From: Streptomyces caelestis
Lineage (GTDB): Bacteria > Actinomycetota > Actinomycetes > Streptomycetales > Streptomycetaceae
Direction: 5' to 3'
Assembly: GCF_014205255.1 (NCBI RefSeq)
Contig: NZ_JACHNE010000001.1
Location: 744,001-808,000, forward strand
Length of the DNA stretch: 64,000 nucleotides
The notes under the pieces are model-generated. The model ran no database searches. It worked only from the letters and a program-made list of their open reading frames with translations, and had not been told where the DNA came from. A program made the position numbers and the translations under genes. The number at the start of each line of letters is the position of its first letter. The stretch's first letter is position 1. Positions 8,455 to 16,110 of this stretch are shown here, piece by piece.

Positions 8455-9522
8455 CTAAAGGGTGTGGTTCGTCCTCGCCGGTCCGGACGACTCGCGCAGC
8501 ACGAGGCGGCAGTCGAGGTCCAGATGCAGTTCCGGCTCGGTCTCCTCGCGGATGCGGGCGAGCAGGGCCCGCATGGCCCGCCGGCCCATGGCCTCGCGGT
8601 CGAGATCCACGGTGGAGATGGACGGGTTGAAGTACGCGGTGAACTCCTGGTTGTCCCAGCCGAAGACACTCACGTCCTCCGGGACCCGCCACCCGCGGTC
8701 CTGGAAGCCACGGATGACGCCCATGGCGACGTCGTCGTTGGCGGCGAGGACCGCGGTGACACCGGAGTCCGCCGACAGGCCCCGGGCCGCGTCGTATCCG
8801 GACCGCACGGACCAGTCACCGTCGATGACGGCGTAGTTCTCCAGGCCCCGCTCGGCGACCGTCCGTAGATAGACCTCGCGCCGCTTGCGTGCCGACATCC
8901 AGTCCGTGCTGCCGGCGACATGGACGAAACGCCGATGGCCCAGGGAGACGAGGTGATCGATGATCATGGCGGCCGGCTCGCCGTCAGCCGTGATCCCGTG
9001 GGACCGCATCTGGTCGTCGTACTCGCCTATGACGACGGTCGGAGTATGGTCCAGCCCCAGCTTCTCCAGGTCGCCGATGGGGGTGAAGGTCAGCACTCCT
9101 TCGGCCTGACCGGAGTCGAGCAGGGAGCGGACGCGGTCGCCCCTGACCCGTTCGTCGCCTTCCAGGCCGACGATGTCCAGCAGGTAACCGGCCGCCTGTG
9201 CCTCGGCGGACGCTCCCCGCAGGATCTGCGAGGGCACGAAGGTCGTCATGGCCGGCAGGACCACGGTGACACGGTTCGACTTGCGGGTGCGCATCGACCG
9301 CGCCACCAGGTTGGGCCGGTAGTCCAGGTCGGCCACGGCCTGCTCGATGCGGGCCACCGTCTGCGGCTTCATGCCACCGTTGCCCCGCAGGAAGCGCGAG
9401 ACGGTCTGATGCGACACCCCCGCGTGCGCCGCGACATCGAGGATGGTGGGACGCTTTCTGGACGGCGGCTTCGGCCGTTTCACGTCCCGCTCCGCTCTCT
9501 CCGGTCCCGTGTCCGCGTCCAC
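8455..9522 (-). CDS. LacI-family transcriptional regulator
   Basis: 355 residues. The N-terminal HTH reads RPTILDVAAHAGVSHQTVSR followed by FLRGNGGMKPQTVARIEQAV; the hinge helix is DYRPNLVARSMRTRKSN. The remainder is a periplasmic-binding-like effector domain (VTVVLP start, DGEPAAMIIDHLVSLGHRR, SVFGWDNQEF). GTG 9522 is the start; a GTG at 9483 would also leave the HTH intact. The recognition helix (SHQTVSRFL) is identical to that of the second LacI domain at 14127-15842, so both should read the same operator. Expected to repress the sugar locus until an imported sugar binds. Confidence 0.93.
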   Translation of the reverse strand: MDADTGPERAERDVKRPKPPSRKRPTILDVAAHAGVSHQTVSRFLRGNGGMKPQTVARIEQAVADLDYRPNLVARSMRTRKSNRVTVVLPAMTTFVPSQILRGASAEAQAAGYLLDIVGLEGDERVRGDRVRSLLDSGQAEGVLTFTPIGDLEKLGLDHTPTVVIGEYDDQMRSHGITADGEPAAMIIDHLVSLGHRRFVHVAGSTDWMSARKRREVYLRTVAERGLENYAVIDGDWSVRSGYDAARGLSADSGVTAVLAANDDVAMGVIRGFQDRGWRVPEDVSVFGWDNQEFTAYFNPSISTVDLDREAMGRRAMRALLARIREETEPELHLDLDCRLVLRESSGPARTNHTL

Positions 9523-9570
9523 CGTGCCGCCCCCCGCCGCATCTCCACGCCCCGCACGCCCATCGGTACT

Positions 9571-9584
9571 GTACTGCTCAGTAC
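9571..9584. repeat. Short inverted repeat upstream of the LacI gene
   Basis: GTACTGCTCAGTAC: six-base arms around CT, 49 bases upstream of the LacI start. It does not match the 12-bp operator. It could be an autoregulatory site or part of the promoter, but nothing more is visible. Confidence 0.3.
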
Positions 9585-9677
9585 GCCAAAGCAGGCCGGG
9601 CCCTTGACTCTTGCTGTCTCTCCGGAGCCGACCGCATCGGCCGGTCGAGCCCGGCTGCCCTGCGGATCGTCCGGCCC

Positions 9678-9717
9678 GGCCGGCCGCATGGTCCCTGTCC
9701 GGGCCGTGCGGCCGGCC
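9678..9717 (-). terminator. Hairpin terminator downstream of the SGNH/lectin gene
   Basis: Arms GGCCGGCCGCA (9678-9688) and TGCGGCCGGCC (9707-9717) form an 11-bp GC stem with an 18-base loop, 40 bases past the stop at 9757 on the minus strand. No T-tract, as is common in high-GC actinobacteria. Confidence 0.6.
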
Positions 9718-9756
9718 GCCGAGTCCGCCGTCACCGGGCGGTACGTGTTCCTCATG

Positions 9757-11568
9757 TCAGACCTGCAGAGTCCAGTGCTGGTTCGTGTGCGACTCGTCGT
9801 TCCAGCAGGTGTACTGCAGCAGCCGGGCGCCGTCCGTCGTGAAGGCCCGGTCGACGTCGAGGCACTTGCCGGAGTGACGGGCGATGAGAGCGACGTAGCC
9901 GGTGCCGGTGTCGCCCAGCCGCCACTGCTGGCTGGTGCGGCCGTCGCAGGTCTGCTGGACGATCGCGGCCGAGTTCGCCGTGGAGGAGCCGGCCACGTCG
10001 AGGCACAGGCCCGAGTGCCGGGAGAGGATCTGGTAGTAGCCCCCGCCGACTTCGTGCAGCTGCCACCGCTGGTCGTCGCCGTCCGAGCAGCCGGCCTGCT
10101 CGATCGCGGCCCCGGCAGCGGTCGAGGAGCCGACCGCCTCGGCGCACTTGCCCGAGTGCCGCGCCTCGATCGTCGTCGTGTCGGCCAGCCGGGACAGTTC
10201 CGACGAGAGCACGGGAACGTAGAAGTCGGTGATCCCTGCGATGTTCGGATGCGTGCCGCTGCCGCCGCTGCCCGGGTAGCCGCCCACGAGTCCGTCGAAG
10301 GTGTACGCCACCCGCTGGGCGTCGACGCGCGTGTCGAGCGTCGTGTCCCCGAAGACGTCGGCCACCGCCACGCCCCACTTCTGGGCCGCCTGCAACTGCA
10401 CCTGGCGCAGGGCGAGCTGGGTGTCCCAGTCGCGCGAGCCCATCTTGTGGGCGGCCACGTAGACCAGTTGGGCGGTCGGCCACTTCTGCCGCATCGTGTG
10501 GATGGTGGTTTCGAGTGCCCCGGCGTAGGTGCCGGGGTCGAGGGTGGCGGGATCCTGAGAGCCGCTGACGGTGCCGACCTCGTAGGTGTGCGCGTCGTGG
10601 ATCTCCATCGCGTCGTTCGTGCCGCCGTCGAAGACGACGAAGTCGGGCGCCTGCGAGCTCGCCGACTTCACCTGGTTCAGGATCTGTCCACCGATGGCGG
10701 TGGGCGCCGGTCCCACGGTCGCGCCGTTGCGGGCGTACTTCGTCAGCGTCATGCCCTCGCGTTCGGCGACGAAGTTCACGAAGCTGCGCGCGTACTGGTG
10801 CCCGTAGACGATGCTGTCACCGAAGGCGTAGACGGACGAGCCGGAGAGGGATCCGTAGGCGGGGTTCGCGGGCCGGGCCAGGCGGAAGTTGTCGATCGAC
10901 TGCACACCGGTGCCGTAGTAGTTGCAGGCGACGAGCTTCGCCAGGTTCTGTCCCGTGATGCTCTTCGTGGTGGAGACCAGCACCTTCGGCGCGGCTTCCT
11001 TGCTGGTGACCGTGTACTGGACCTTGCCGAGCGTGAAGTCCAGGTGCAGATCGACCGTGTACCACTTGGCCCGGTCGAAGCTGATCCTGGTCCAGGTGGG
11101 ATTGAGCGAGTCCGGGGCGGCGGTGGAGTCCGAGTCGGGACCGGTCGCGGCGTGACGGAACTCCGCAGCGGTCGCGGCCATGCCGAAGACGAGGCGTCCG
11201 GCGCTGTCGCGCAGTTCCAGACCGGTCTTCATGCCGGTGCTGGTGATGGCCGTCTTCCAGTCGAACCGCAGGTCGAGCGTCTTCTCCTGGGTGATCGACG
11301 ACGCGAACGGCCGCACGGACGTCGTGTAGTTGCCCATGCTCTTCGTGACGTCCAGTACGCCGTTGCCGATGGCGGCCCCGACCGGGAAACCGAAGTTCGC
11401 GGGGGTCGTCTGAGCGTCGAACGTCTCGTTGATCAACGTCGCGCCCGGGGTTTCGGCGGCGGAGGCGGCCGGAGCCGTGAGGAAGGCCGCGAGGAGCAGG
11501 ATGCCGGCGGCCAGGGAGCCGGCCCATCTTCGGGGCCGACGGCCCGTTCTGCGCATGACCGTATACAC
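9757..11568 (-). CDS. Secreted SGNH/GDSL esterase with C-terminal ricin-type beta-trefoil lectin
   Basis: 603 residues from GTG 11568, which has GGGAG five bases upstream; ATG 11556 is the alternative. A twin-Arg-rich N-region and hydrophobic core ending in ASAAE form a signal peptide. Domains: about 40-235 a jelly-roll/carbohydrate-binding-like region; about 240-450 an SGNH hydrolase with block I YAFGDSIVYG (nucleophile Ser), FDGGTNDAM (block III Asn) and the C-terminal block near TFDGLVGGYPG/THPNIAG (His); about 460-603 ricin B repeats with QxW motifs DDQRWQL, SQQWRL, NQHWTLQ. Predicted to deacylate a plant polysaccharide outside the cell while bound through the lectin. Two operator palindromes lie just upstream. 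Confidence 0.88.
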   Translation of the reverse strand: MYTVMRRTGRRPRRWAGSLAAGILLLAAFLTAPAASAAETPGATLINETFDAQTTPANFGFPVGAAIGNGVLDVTKSMGNYTTSVRPFASSITQEKTLDLRFDWKTAITSTGMKTGLELRDSAGRLVFGMAATAAEFRHAATGPDSDSTAAPDSLNPTWTRISFDRAKWYTVDLHLDFTLGKVQYTVTSKEAAPKVLVSTTKSITGQNLAKLVACNYYGTGVQSIDNFRLARPANPAYGSLSGSSVYAFGDSIVYGHQYARSFVNFVAEREGMTLTKYARNGATVGPAPTAIGGQILNQVKSASSQAPDFVVFDGGTNDAMEIHDAHTYEVGTVSGSQDPATLDPGTYAGALETTIHTMRQKWPTAQLVYVAAHKMGSRDWDTQLALRQVQLQAAQKWGVAVADVFGDTTLDTRVDAQRVAYTFDGLVGGYPGSGGSGTHPNIAGITDFYVPVLSSELSRLADTTTIEARHSGKCAEAVGSSTAAGAAIEQAGCSDGDDQRWQLHEVGGGYYQILSRHSGLCLDVAGSSTANSAAIVQQTCDGRTSQQWRLGDTGTGYVALIARHSGKCLDVDRAFTTDGARLLQYTCWNDESHTNQHWTLQV

Positions 11569-11710
11569 GTGATCTCCCTTGATCTCTGGTGATGCCGACC
11601 GGTGCCCGGCGGGGAGGAAGGGGCCCGGCCGTGACTCGGCCCGAGGGCGCACAGAAGAGTCACGAAGTACCGGGAGCGATGAGCTGTCCGACAACAGCAG
11701 GGGCAACCTA

Positions 11711-11722
11711 GTGATCGTTCAC
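11711..11722. promoter_or_regulatory. LacI-type operator GTGATCGTTCAC
   Basis: Copy of the locus operator, 143 bases upstream of the SGNH esterase start (minus strand). Differs from the perfect palindrome at one central base (A to T). Confidence 0.7.
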
Positions 11723-11745
11723 CTGAGCGGTCAAGACGTCTGCGG

Positions 11746-11757
11746 GTGATCGTTCAC
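11746..11757. promoter_or_regulatory. LacI-type operator GTGATCGTTCAC
   Basis: Second copy in the divergent region, 35 bp from the first and identical to it and to the copy at 11987. Confidence 0.7.
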
Positions 11758-11986
11758 TACGTGGGGTCCCACCGGCATGACCGGAGCCCACCCGCTCTGG
11801 ACTGCGGGGAAACTCTCCCCGTCCACACCATTGACACGCAAGCGTTACAGCCAGTCTTATGTGCGCCATCGTTGGTTTCGGTCAACATCTGATCGCCAGG
11901 GCCCCGCCATCGCCTGTCGGCTCGATCGCGCTGCGCCCGACACCCCCGCCTCGAAGGTTCCTGACGGGCGCCGTCAACCCTCAATC

Positions 11987-11998
11987 GTGATCGTTCAC
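11987..11998. promoter_or_regulatory. LacI-type operator GTGATCGTTCAC
   Basis: Third copy, ending 37 bases before the ATG of the secreted glycosidase at 12036, so it probably overlaps the core promoter or transcription start. A further half-site (GTTCAC) follows at about 12010. Confidence 0.72.
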
Positions 11999-12035
11999 TA
12001 TCCGGCAGAAGTTCACCTGACACGGAGGTAGCGCA

Positions 12036-14036
12036 ATGAAGTCGAACACCGGCCCTTGGTCGCGCCGCAGATTCCTCGCCACGAGCGGGGCGGCAGCCCT
12101 CGGGGGCATGGCGTTGAACCTCGTCGGCGGCCTCCCGCGGGCCGCCGCGGCCGGCGGCGTGGTGTCCCACGTCGACACCTCGAAGTCCACGTACGACAAG
12201 ATCACCCTGATGGTCGACGGGAAGCCCTTCTTCCACAGTGGCGTCCAGTTCCGGTACGAGAAGCACAAGTACACGTTCGGCTGGACGGACGCCCAGTTGA
12301 AGCCGGTGCTCGGGATGATCCGCGACGACGGGTTCACCGTGGTGAACATCCCGATCTGGTGGTCGAAGGTGGAGACCTCGAAGGACGTCTTCGACTTCAC
12401 CGACATCGACCGGTACCTGGCCTGGTGCGGGGAGTTCGGCCTCAAGCTGGAACTCCTGTGGTTCGGACACGAATCGACCGGTTCGTCCCTGGCGGCCCGG
12501 ATGCCGGCCTACGTGATGAACGACTACCAGGCCGTGGTGAGGTCCGACGGCACCAAGCTGACCCTGAACGGCAACCCTCTCCTGGACAAGACCGACCCGA
12601 ACATGCTCGCCAGGGAGAAGTTCGTACTCGGCCGGCTCATGACCCACCTCGCGTCCGCCGACACCGCGCACACCGTGGTCGGCATCCAGGTGCTGAACGA
12701 ACCGAACGTGTCGAAGCAGCAGGGCGGCCAGTCCATCGACCGGAGCTACAGCACCTACAGCACCGACCTCTGGAACAGCGGCGGATACACCGACGCGACG
12801 AAGTTCCGCAAGGACGTGCTGCTGAACTACCTGACCCAGCTGGGACAGGTGATCAAGCAGTCGGACTACTCGGTGTACACCCGGACCAACCTCGCCGGCA
12901 GCGCGGACACGGTGCCGGTCGCCGAGAACGAGGCCCTCAGGGCCCAGGGGACGGCGACCATCGACTTCTTCGGGAAGGACCCGTACACCACGGGCCTCGA
13001 CACGCTCTACAACTACGGGAGGGACGCCGTCTGGGCCCAGGGGAAGAACTTCCCCATGATCATGGAGAACTTCGGAGGATCCGCGGCGGCGGACGTCGAG
13101 AAGTTCAACGCCATCGCCGGCAACACCGCCCACAATCTGTACGCCGCCCTGGACCCGGACTCCAGCACGGGCAGCAGCAGCCACGGCCTGTACGACTTCA
13201 ACCCCACCACCAAGGTCGTCACCCGCAAGGCCGTCTCGGACAAGGTCGCCCGGCTCAACCACGTGCTGAACAAGATCCACCGGGACCTTGCCAGCAAGCG
13301 TCCGGTGGAACGCGGCGGAACCGACCTGCAGACGTTCAACCGGAGCGCGACCGCCAGCACCACCACCACCAAGACCGTGGGCGGCGCCAACATCACGTTC
13401 ACGACATCGAGCGGTGCGCAGGCGTTCGGCGTCCGGCGCGGTGCGGCCGAGTTCGCTTTCACCACCACGACCCAGGCTACGTTCACACTGCCGGGAACCA
13501 TCGGCGTCGTACGGTCCGTCGAAATCGGCCAGTACGACGCGAACGACAACTGGGTGAAGTCCGGCACCAAGGCGTACAGCACCGTGGCAGGGGACACCGT
13601 CGTCGCGCTGGCGGCCGGCGAGTGCGTGCGGGTCGCCTACCTCGTCAGCGGCGCGCGGTACAAGCTGAGGAACACGTCCTCGGGCAAGTACCTCGACACC
13701 GATGCGGACGGTGCGGTCATCCTCGCGTCCGCGACCACCTACGACGACCAGGACTGGATCGTCGCCAAGGACTCGGCCGGATCCTGGACCATCAAGAACG
13801 TGCGGACGGGACGCTTCTATCTGGAAGCCGACGCCACCGCCAACAACGTCATCTGGAACACCGGCACCGTTTCGGACGCCTCGCTCTGGAACCTGGAAGG
13901 GGTCGCGGCAGGCGGGCTCCGCGTCAGGAACACCCACACGGGAAGGGCCTACCTGTACGGGAACTCCGCGGGTGAGGCGAAGTGGAACACCGGAACGCAG
14001 GACGCGAACACGGTCTGGGAGTTCCAGCCGAAGTAG
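12036..14036 (+). CDS. Tat-secreted clan-A glycoside hydrolase with C-terminal lectin-like domain
   Basis: 666 residues. The Tat signal is SRRRFLATSGAAALGGMALN with cleavage after RAAAA. The catalytic TIM barrel (about 45-430) contains VDGKPFFHSGVQFRY, WWSKVETSKDVFDFTDIDRY, acid/base Glu in GIQVLNEPN and probable nucleophile Glu in MIMENFGG, resembling the beta-galactosidase GH35/GH42-like or GH5 relatives; the exact GH family is unsure. A beta-sandwich (about 430-535) and a ricin/trefoil-like module (YKLRNTSSGKYLDTDADGAV onward) follow. The ribosome site GGAGG is 9 bases before the ATG. Likely cuts galactose- or arabinose-containing plant polysaccharide outside the cell. Divergent partner of the SGNH esterase under shared operators. 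Confidence 0.82.
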   Translation: MKSNTGPWSRRRFLATSGAAALGGMALNLVGGLPRAAAAGGVVSHVDTSKSTYDKITLMVDGKPFFHSGVQFRYEKHKYTFGWTDAQLKPVLGMIRDDGFTVVNIPIWWSKVETSKDVFDFTDIDRYLAWCGEFGLKLELLWFGHESTGSSLAARMPAYVMNDYQAVVRSDGTKLTLNGNPLLDKTDPNMLAREKFVLGRLMTHLASADTAHTVVGIQVLNEPNVSKQQGGQSIDRSYSTYSTDLWNSGGYTDATKFRKDVLLNYLTQLGQVIKQSDYSVYTRTNLAGSADTVPVAENEALRAQGTATIDFFGKDPYTTGLDTLYNYGRDAVWAQGKNFPMIMENFGGSAAADVEKFNAIAGNTAHNLYAALDPDSSTGSSSHGLYDFNPTTKVVTRKAVSDKVARLNHVLNKIHRDLASKRPVERGGTDLQTFNRSATASTTTTKTVGGANITFTTSSGAQAFGVRRGAAEFAFTTTTQATFTLPGTIGVVRSVEIGQYDANDNWVKSGTKAYSTVAGDTVVALAAGECVRVAYLVSGARYKLRNTSSGKYLDTDADGAVILASATTYDDQDWIVAKDSAGSWTIKNVRTGRFYLEADATANNVIWNTGTVSDASLWNLEGVAAGGLRVRNTHTGRAYLYGNSAGEAKWNTGTQDANTVWEFQPK

Positions 14037-14043
14037 CCGCCCC

Positions 14044-14100
14044 CGCCGTTCCTTCCCCCGCGAGGCCGGAAAGGCGGCCCACGCGGGGGAAGGGACGGCG
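14044..14100 (+). terminator. Strong hairpin terminator after the secreted glycosidase
   Basis: 19-bp arms at 14044-14062 and 14082-14100 pair throughout, with one G-T wobble; the loop is 19 bases and partly self-complementary. The stop codon is at 14034-14036. This separates the glycosidase transcript from the AbiEi-LacI gene. Confidence 0.8.
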
Positions 14101-14113
14101 CAGGAGGCCCGTG

Positions 14114-14120
14114 TAATGAT
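14114..14120 (+). promoter_or_regulatory. Probable -10 element of a leaderless promoter
   Basis: TAATGAT ends six bases before the ATG at 14127. Transcription would begin at or next to the start codon, giving a leaderless mRNA, common in actinobacteria. No Shine-Dalgarno stands at a proper distance (GGAGG is about 18 bases upstream), which supports this reading. Confidence 0.45.
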
Positions 14121-14126
14121 TGCTGC

Positions 14127-15842
14127 ATGACTCAGGCCGACGTGTTGCGGGCTCTGGACGCCAGGGCCGCCGGCCAGTGGGGTCTGGTGACCACCGCCCA
14201 GGCGAAGCTGGACGGCGTGCAGGGCGTCCAGCTCCTGCGGCTGGAGCGGTCCGGGGCGCTGGAGAGTGTGGGCCACGGGGTGTACCGCCTGGCCGCCTCT
14301 CCCCCGCCGGAGCACCTCAGGATCAAGGTCGCCTGGCTGCGGCTGGATCCCGGAACCCCGGCGCGGGACCGCCGTACCGACGGCCCAGGGGCGGGCGTCG
14401 TCTCCCACACCTCCGCGTGTGCGGTGCACGGCCTGGGCGGCCGGCCCGCCGACTTCGTGGAGCTGACGGTCTCGTCACGCCGTACCACGCGTGACGAGAC
14501 CGTCGTGCTGCACCGCGCGGCCACGGACGCCGAGGACATCACCGTCGTCGACGGACTGCCCGTCACCACCGTGCCGCGTACCGTCGTCGACCTGCTGGAA
14601 GACCGTGCCGACGCGGCCCGCACGGGCGCGTTCGTCGCCGAAGCCGTCGCCCGTGGCCTGGTGCGCGTCGACGACCTCGCGCCACGGGTCGCGGGCTTCG
14701 CCGGTGCCTACGGGTTGCCCGCGGAGGCGTCCGGCGCGGAGCTGCTGGAGTTTCTGTGCGAGCAGGCGGGGCGTCCTCTCCCGGCACGGAAAGCCGGTCG
14801 ATCCACCGCGAAAGCCGCCGGCCCGGGGGCGGCCTCCCACCCGGAGAGGAAACGGCCGACCATATGGGAGGTCGCCGAGCGGGCCGGCGTGTCGCACCAG
14901 ACCGTGTCCCGGTTCCTGAAGAACGACAGCGGCATGAAGCCGGCGACGCGAGCGAGGATCGAGCGCGCCGTCGCCGAGCTGGACTACCGGCCCAACCTCA
15001 TGGCGCGGTCGATGCGCACACAGCGGTCCCACCGGATCACCATCGTGCTGCCCGAGTTGAGCGGCTTTGTTCCGATCCCTCTGCTGAGGGGTGCCTCGGC
15101 CGCGGCGCACGAGGCCGGGTACATGACCGACGTCGTCGGGCTGGAGGGCGGCGAGTCGCGGCGCGCCCGCAGCGTGCTGTCCCTGCTGGAGACCCGGCAG
15201 GCGGACGGGGTACTGTCCCTGGTGCCGCTCGGGGATCTCGCCGGCGGCCAGGGCGCCGGGCAGCGGCCCGTGGTGGTGCTGGGCGAGTACGACGACAACC
15301 TCCAGTCCCGGGGACGACTGGCCGACGGACGGCCCGCCGAGGAGATCCTGCGTCACCTCGCCGGCCAGGGACACCGCCGGTTCCTCCACGTCGCCGGCTC
15401 GCAGGACTGGGCCTCGGCACGCAACCGGCGGGCGGTCTACGTGGAGGCGGTCGAGCGACTGGGCCTTACCTCCTACGGCGTCGTCGACGGGGACTGGTCC
15501 GTGCGCTCCGGCTACGAGGCCGCGCGGGACCTGCCCGCCGACTCCGGCGTGACGGCCGTGCTGGCCGCCAACGACTACGTCGCCCTGGGGGTACTCCGCG
15601 GCTTCCAGGACCGCGGTACGCGGGTGCCCGAGGAGATGAGCGTCTTCGGCTGGGACGACGAGGAGTTCACCCGGTACTTCTCGCCGAGCATCTCGACGGT
15701 GCACATCAACAAGGAAGAAGTAGGCCGCCGGTCGATGCTGTCGCTGCTCGCGCTTCTGCGCGGCGAGCCCGCGCCGGAGTCCGAGGTCGAGGATCTGTTC
15801 CACCTCGTGCCGCGTGGGTCGAGCGGCCCGGCCCCCGGCTGA
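14127..15842 (+). CDS. Fusion of AbiEi-type antitoxin domain and LacI-family regulator
   Basis: 571 residues in one uninterrupted frame. Residues 1-215 match the type IV toxin-antitoxin AbiEi-like antitoxin layout: N-terminal winged helix (GVQLLRLERSGALESVGHGV then YRL), VVSHTSACAVHGLGG, and VVDGLPVTTVPRTVVDLLED. After a linker rich in Lys/Ala/Gly (about 215-240) comes a full LacI protein: HTH RPTIWEVAERAGVSHQTVSR at about 243-270, hinge DYRPNLMARSMRTQRSH, then a sugar-binding effector domain to ITIVLP... and SVFGWDDEEF. The recognition helix is the same as in the LacI at 8455-9522. No AbiEii toxin gene is adjacent. Likely a two-headed regulator of the sugar locus; the AbiEi half may add DNA contact or dimerisation. 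An internal start giving LacI alone cannot be excluded. Confidence 0.88.
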   Translation: MTQADVLRALDARAAGQWGLVTTAQAKLDGVQGVQLLRLERSGALESVGHGVYRLAASPPPEHLRIKVAWLRLDPGTPARDRRTDGPGAGVVSHTSACAVHGLGGRPADFVELTVSSRRTTRDETVVLHRAATDAEDITVVDGLPVTTVPRTVVDLLEDRADAARTGAFVAEAVARGLVRVDDLAPRVAGFAGAYGLPAEASGAELLEFLCEQAGRPLPARKAGRSTAKAAGPGAASHPERKRPTIWEVAERAGVSHQTVSRFLKNDSGMKPATRARIERAVAELDYRPNLMARSMRTQRSHRITIVLPELSGFVPIPLLRGASAAAHEAGYMTDVVGLEGGESRRARSVLSLLETRQADGVLSLVPLGDLAGGQGAGQRPVVVLGEYDDNLQSRGRLADGRPAEEILRHLAGQGHRRFLHVAGSQDWASARNRRAVYVEAVERLGLTSYGVVDGDWSVRSGYEAARDLPADSGVTAVLAANDYVALGVLRGFQDRGTRVPEEMSVFGWDDEEFTRYFSPSISTVHINKEEVGRRSMLSLLALLRGEPAPESEVEDLFHLVPRGSSGPAPG

Positions 15843-15880
15843 GCACGACGGCGTTCCCGCTGGGGTGTCAACGCGAAAAA

Positions 15881-15892
15881 GTGAACGATCAC
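15881..15892. promoter_or_regulatory. LacI-type operator GTGAACGATCAC
   Basis: Operator copy 39 bases after the AbiEi-LacI stop and about 220 bases upstream of the Gfo/Idh/MocA gene. Forms a pair with the site at 15915, 34 bp apart, nearly the same spacing as the 11711/11746 pair. Confidence 0.72.
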
Positions 15893-15914
15893 AGAGAAAC
15901 TCTTGACCGCAAAG

Positions 15915-15926
15915 GTGACCGTTCAC
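15915..15926. promoter_or_regulatory. LacI-type operator GTGACCGTTCAC
   Basis: Second operator of the pair before the 16111 operon; one base (C for W) departs from the other copies. Confidence 0.68.
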
Positions 15927-16110
15927 TACGTTCATGTTGCCGCCGTTCACATCGGCGCGAGCCGAGTTCGTCGACAGAGCCGTTCCCCTCGACCGCACGG
16001 CCATGCCTGCACGCCCTGGGCTGAGCAGGTCGAACCCACCTTCTCCGTAAGCGGTGTGACGCCCCCCGTGCCGCGCCCAGGCACCGCCCGAGCTTCCACG
16101 AGAGAGCCAC

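Larger units (their letters stand above)
11569..12035. other. Divergent promoter region with three operator copies
   Basis: 467 bases between the divergently transcribed SGNH esterase and glycosidase genes. Two GTGATCGTTCAC palindromes (11711, 11746) lie on the esterase side and one (11987) on the glycosidase side. The pair on the left has 35-bp start-to-start spacing, a little over three helical turns, compatible with cooperative binding. No RNA gene or ORF is evident. Confidence 0.65.

Noticed and set aside
8920..11592. 890-codon plus-strand frame opposite the LacI and esterase genes
   Set aside because: Antisense shadow of high-GC coding sequence; no domain, no ribosome site, while the opposite strand has clear families.
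11757..14429. 890-codon minus-strand frame opposite the secreted glycosidase
   Set aside because: Antisense shadow; residue composition typical of reversed GC-rich codons, with no conserved motif.
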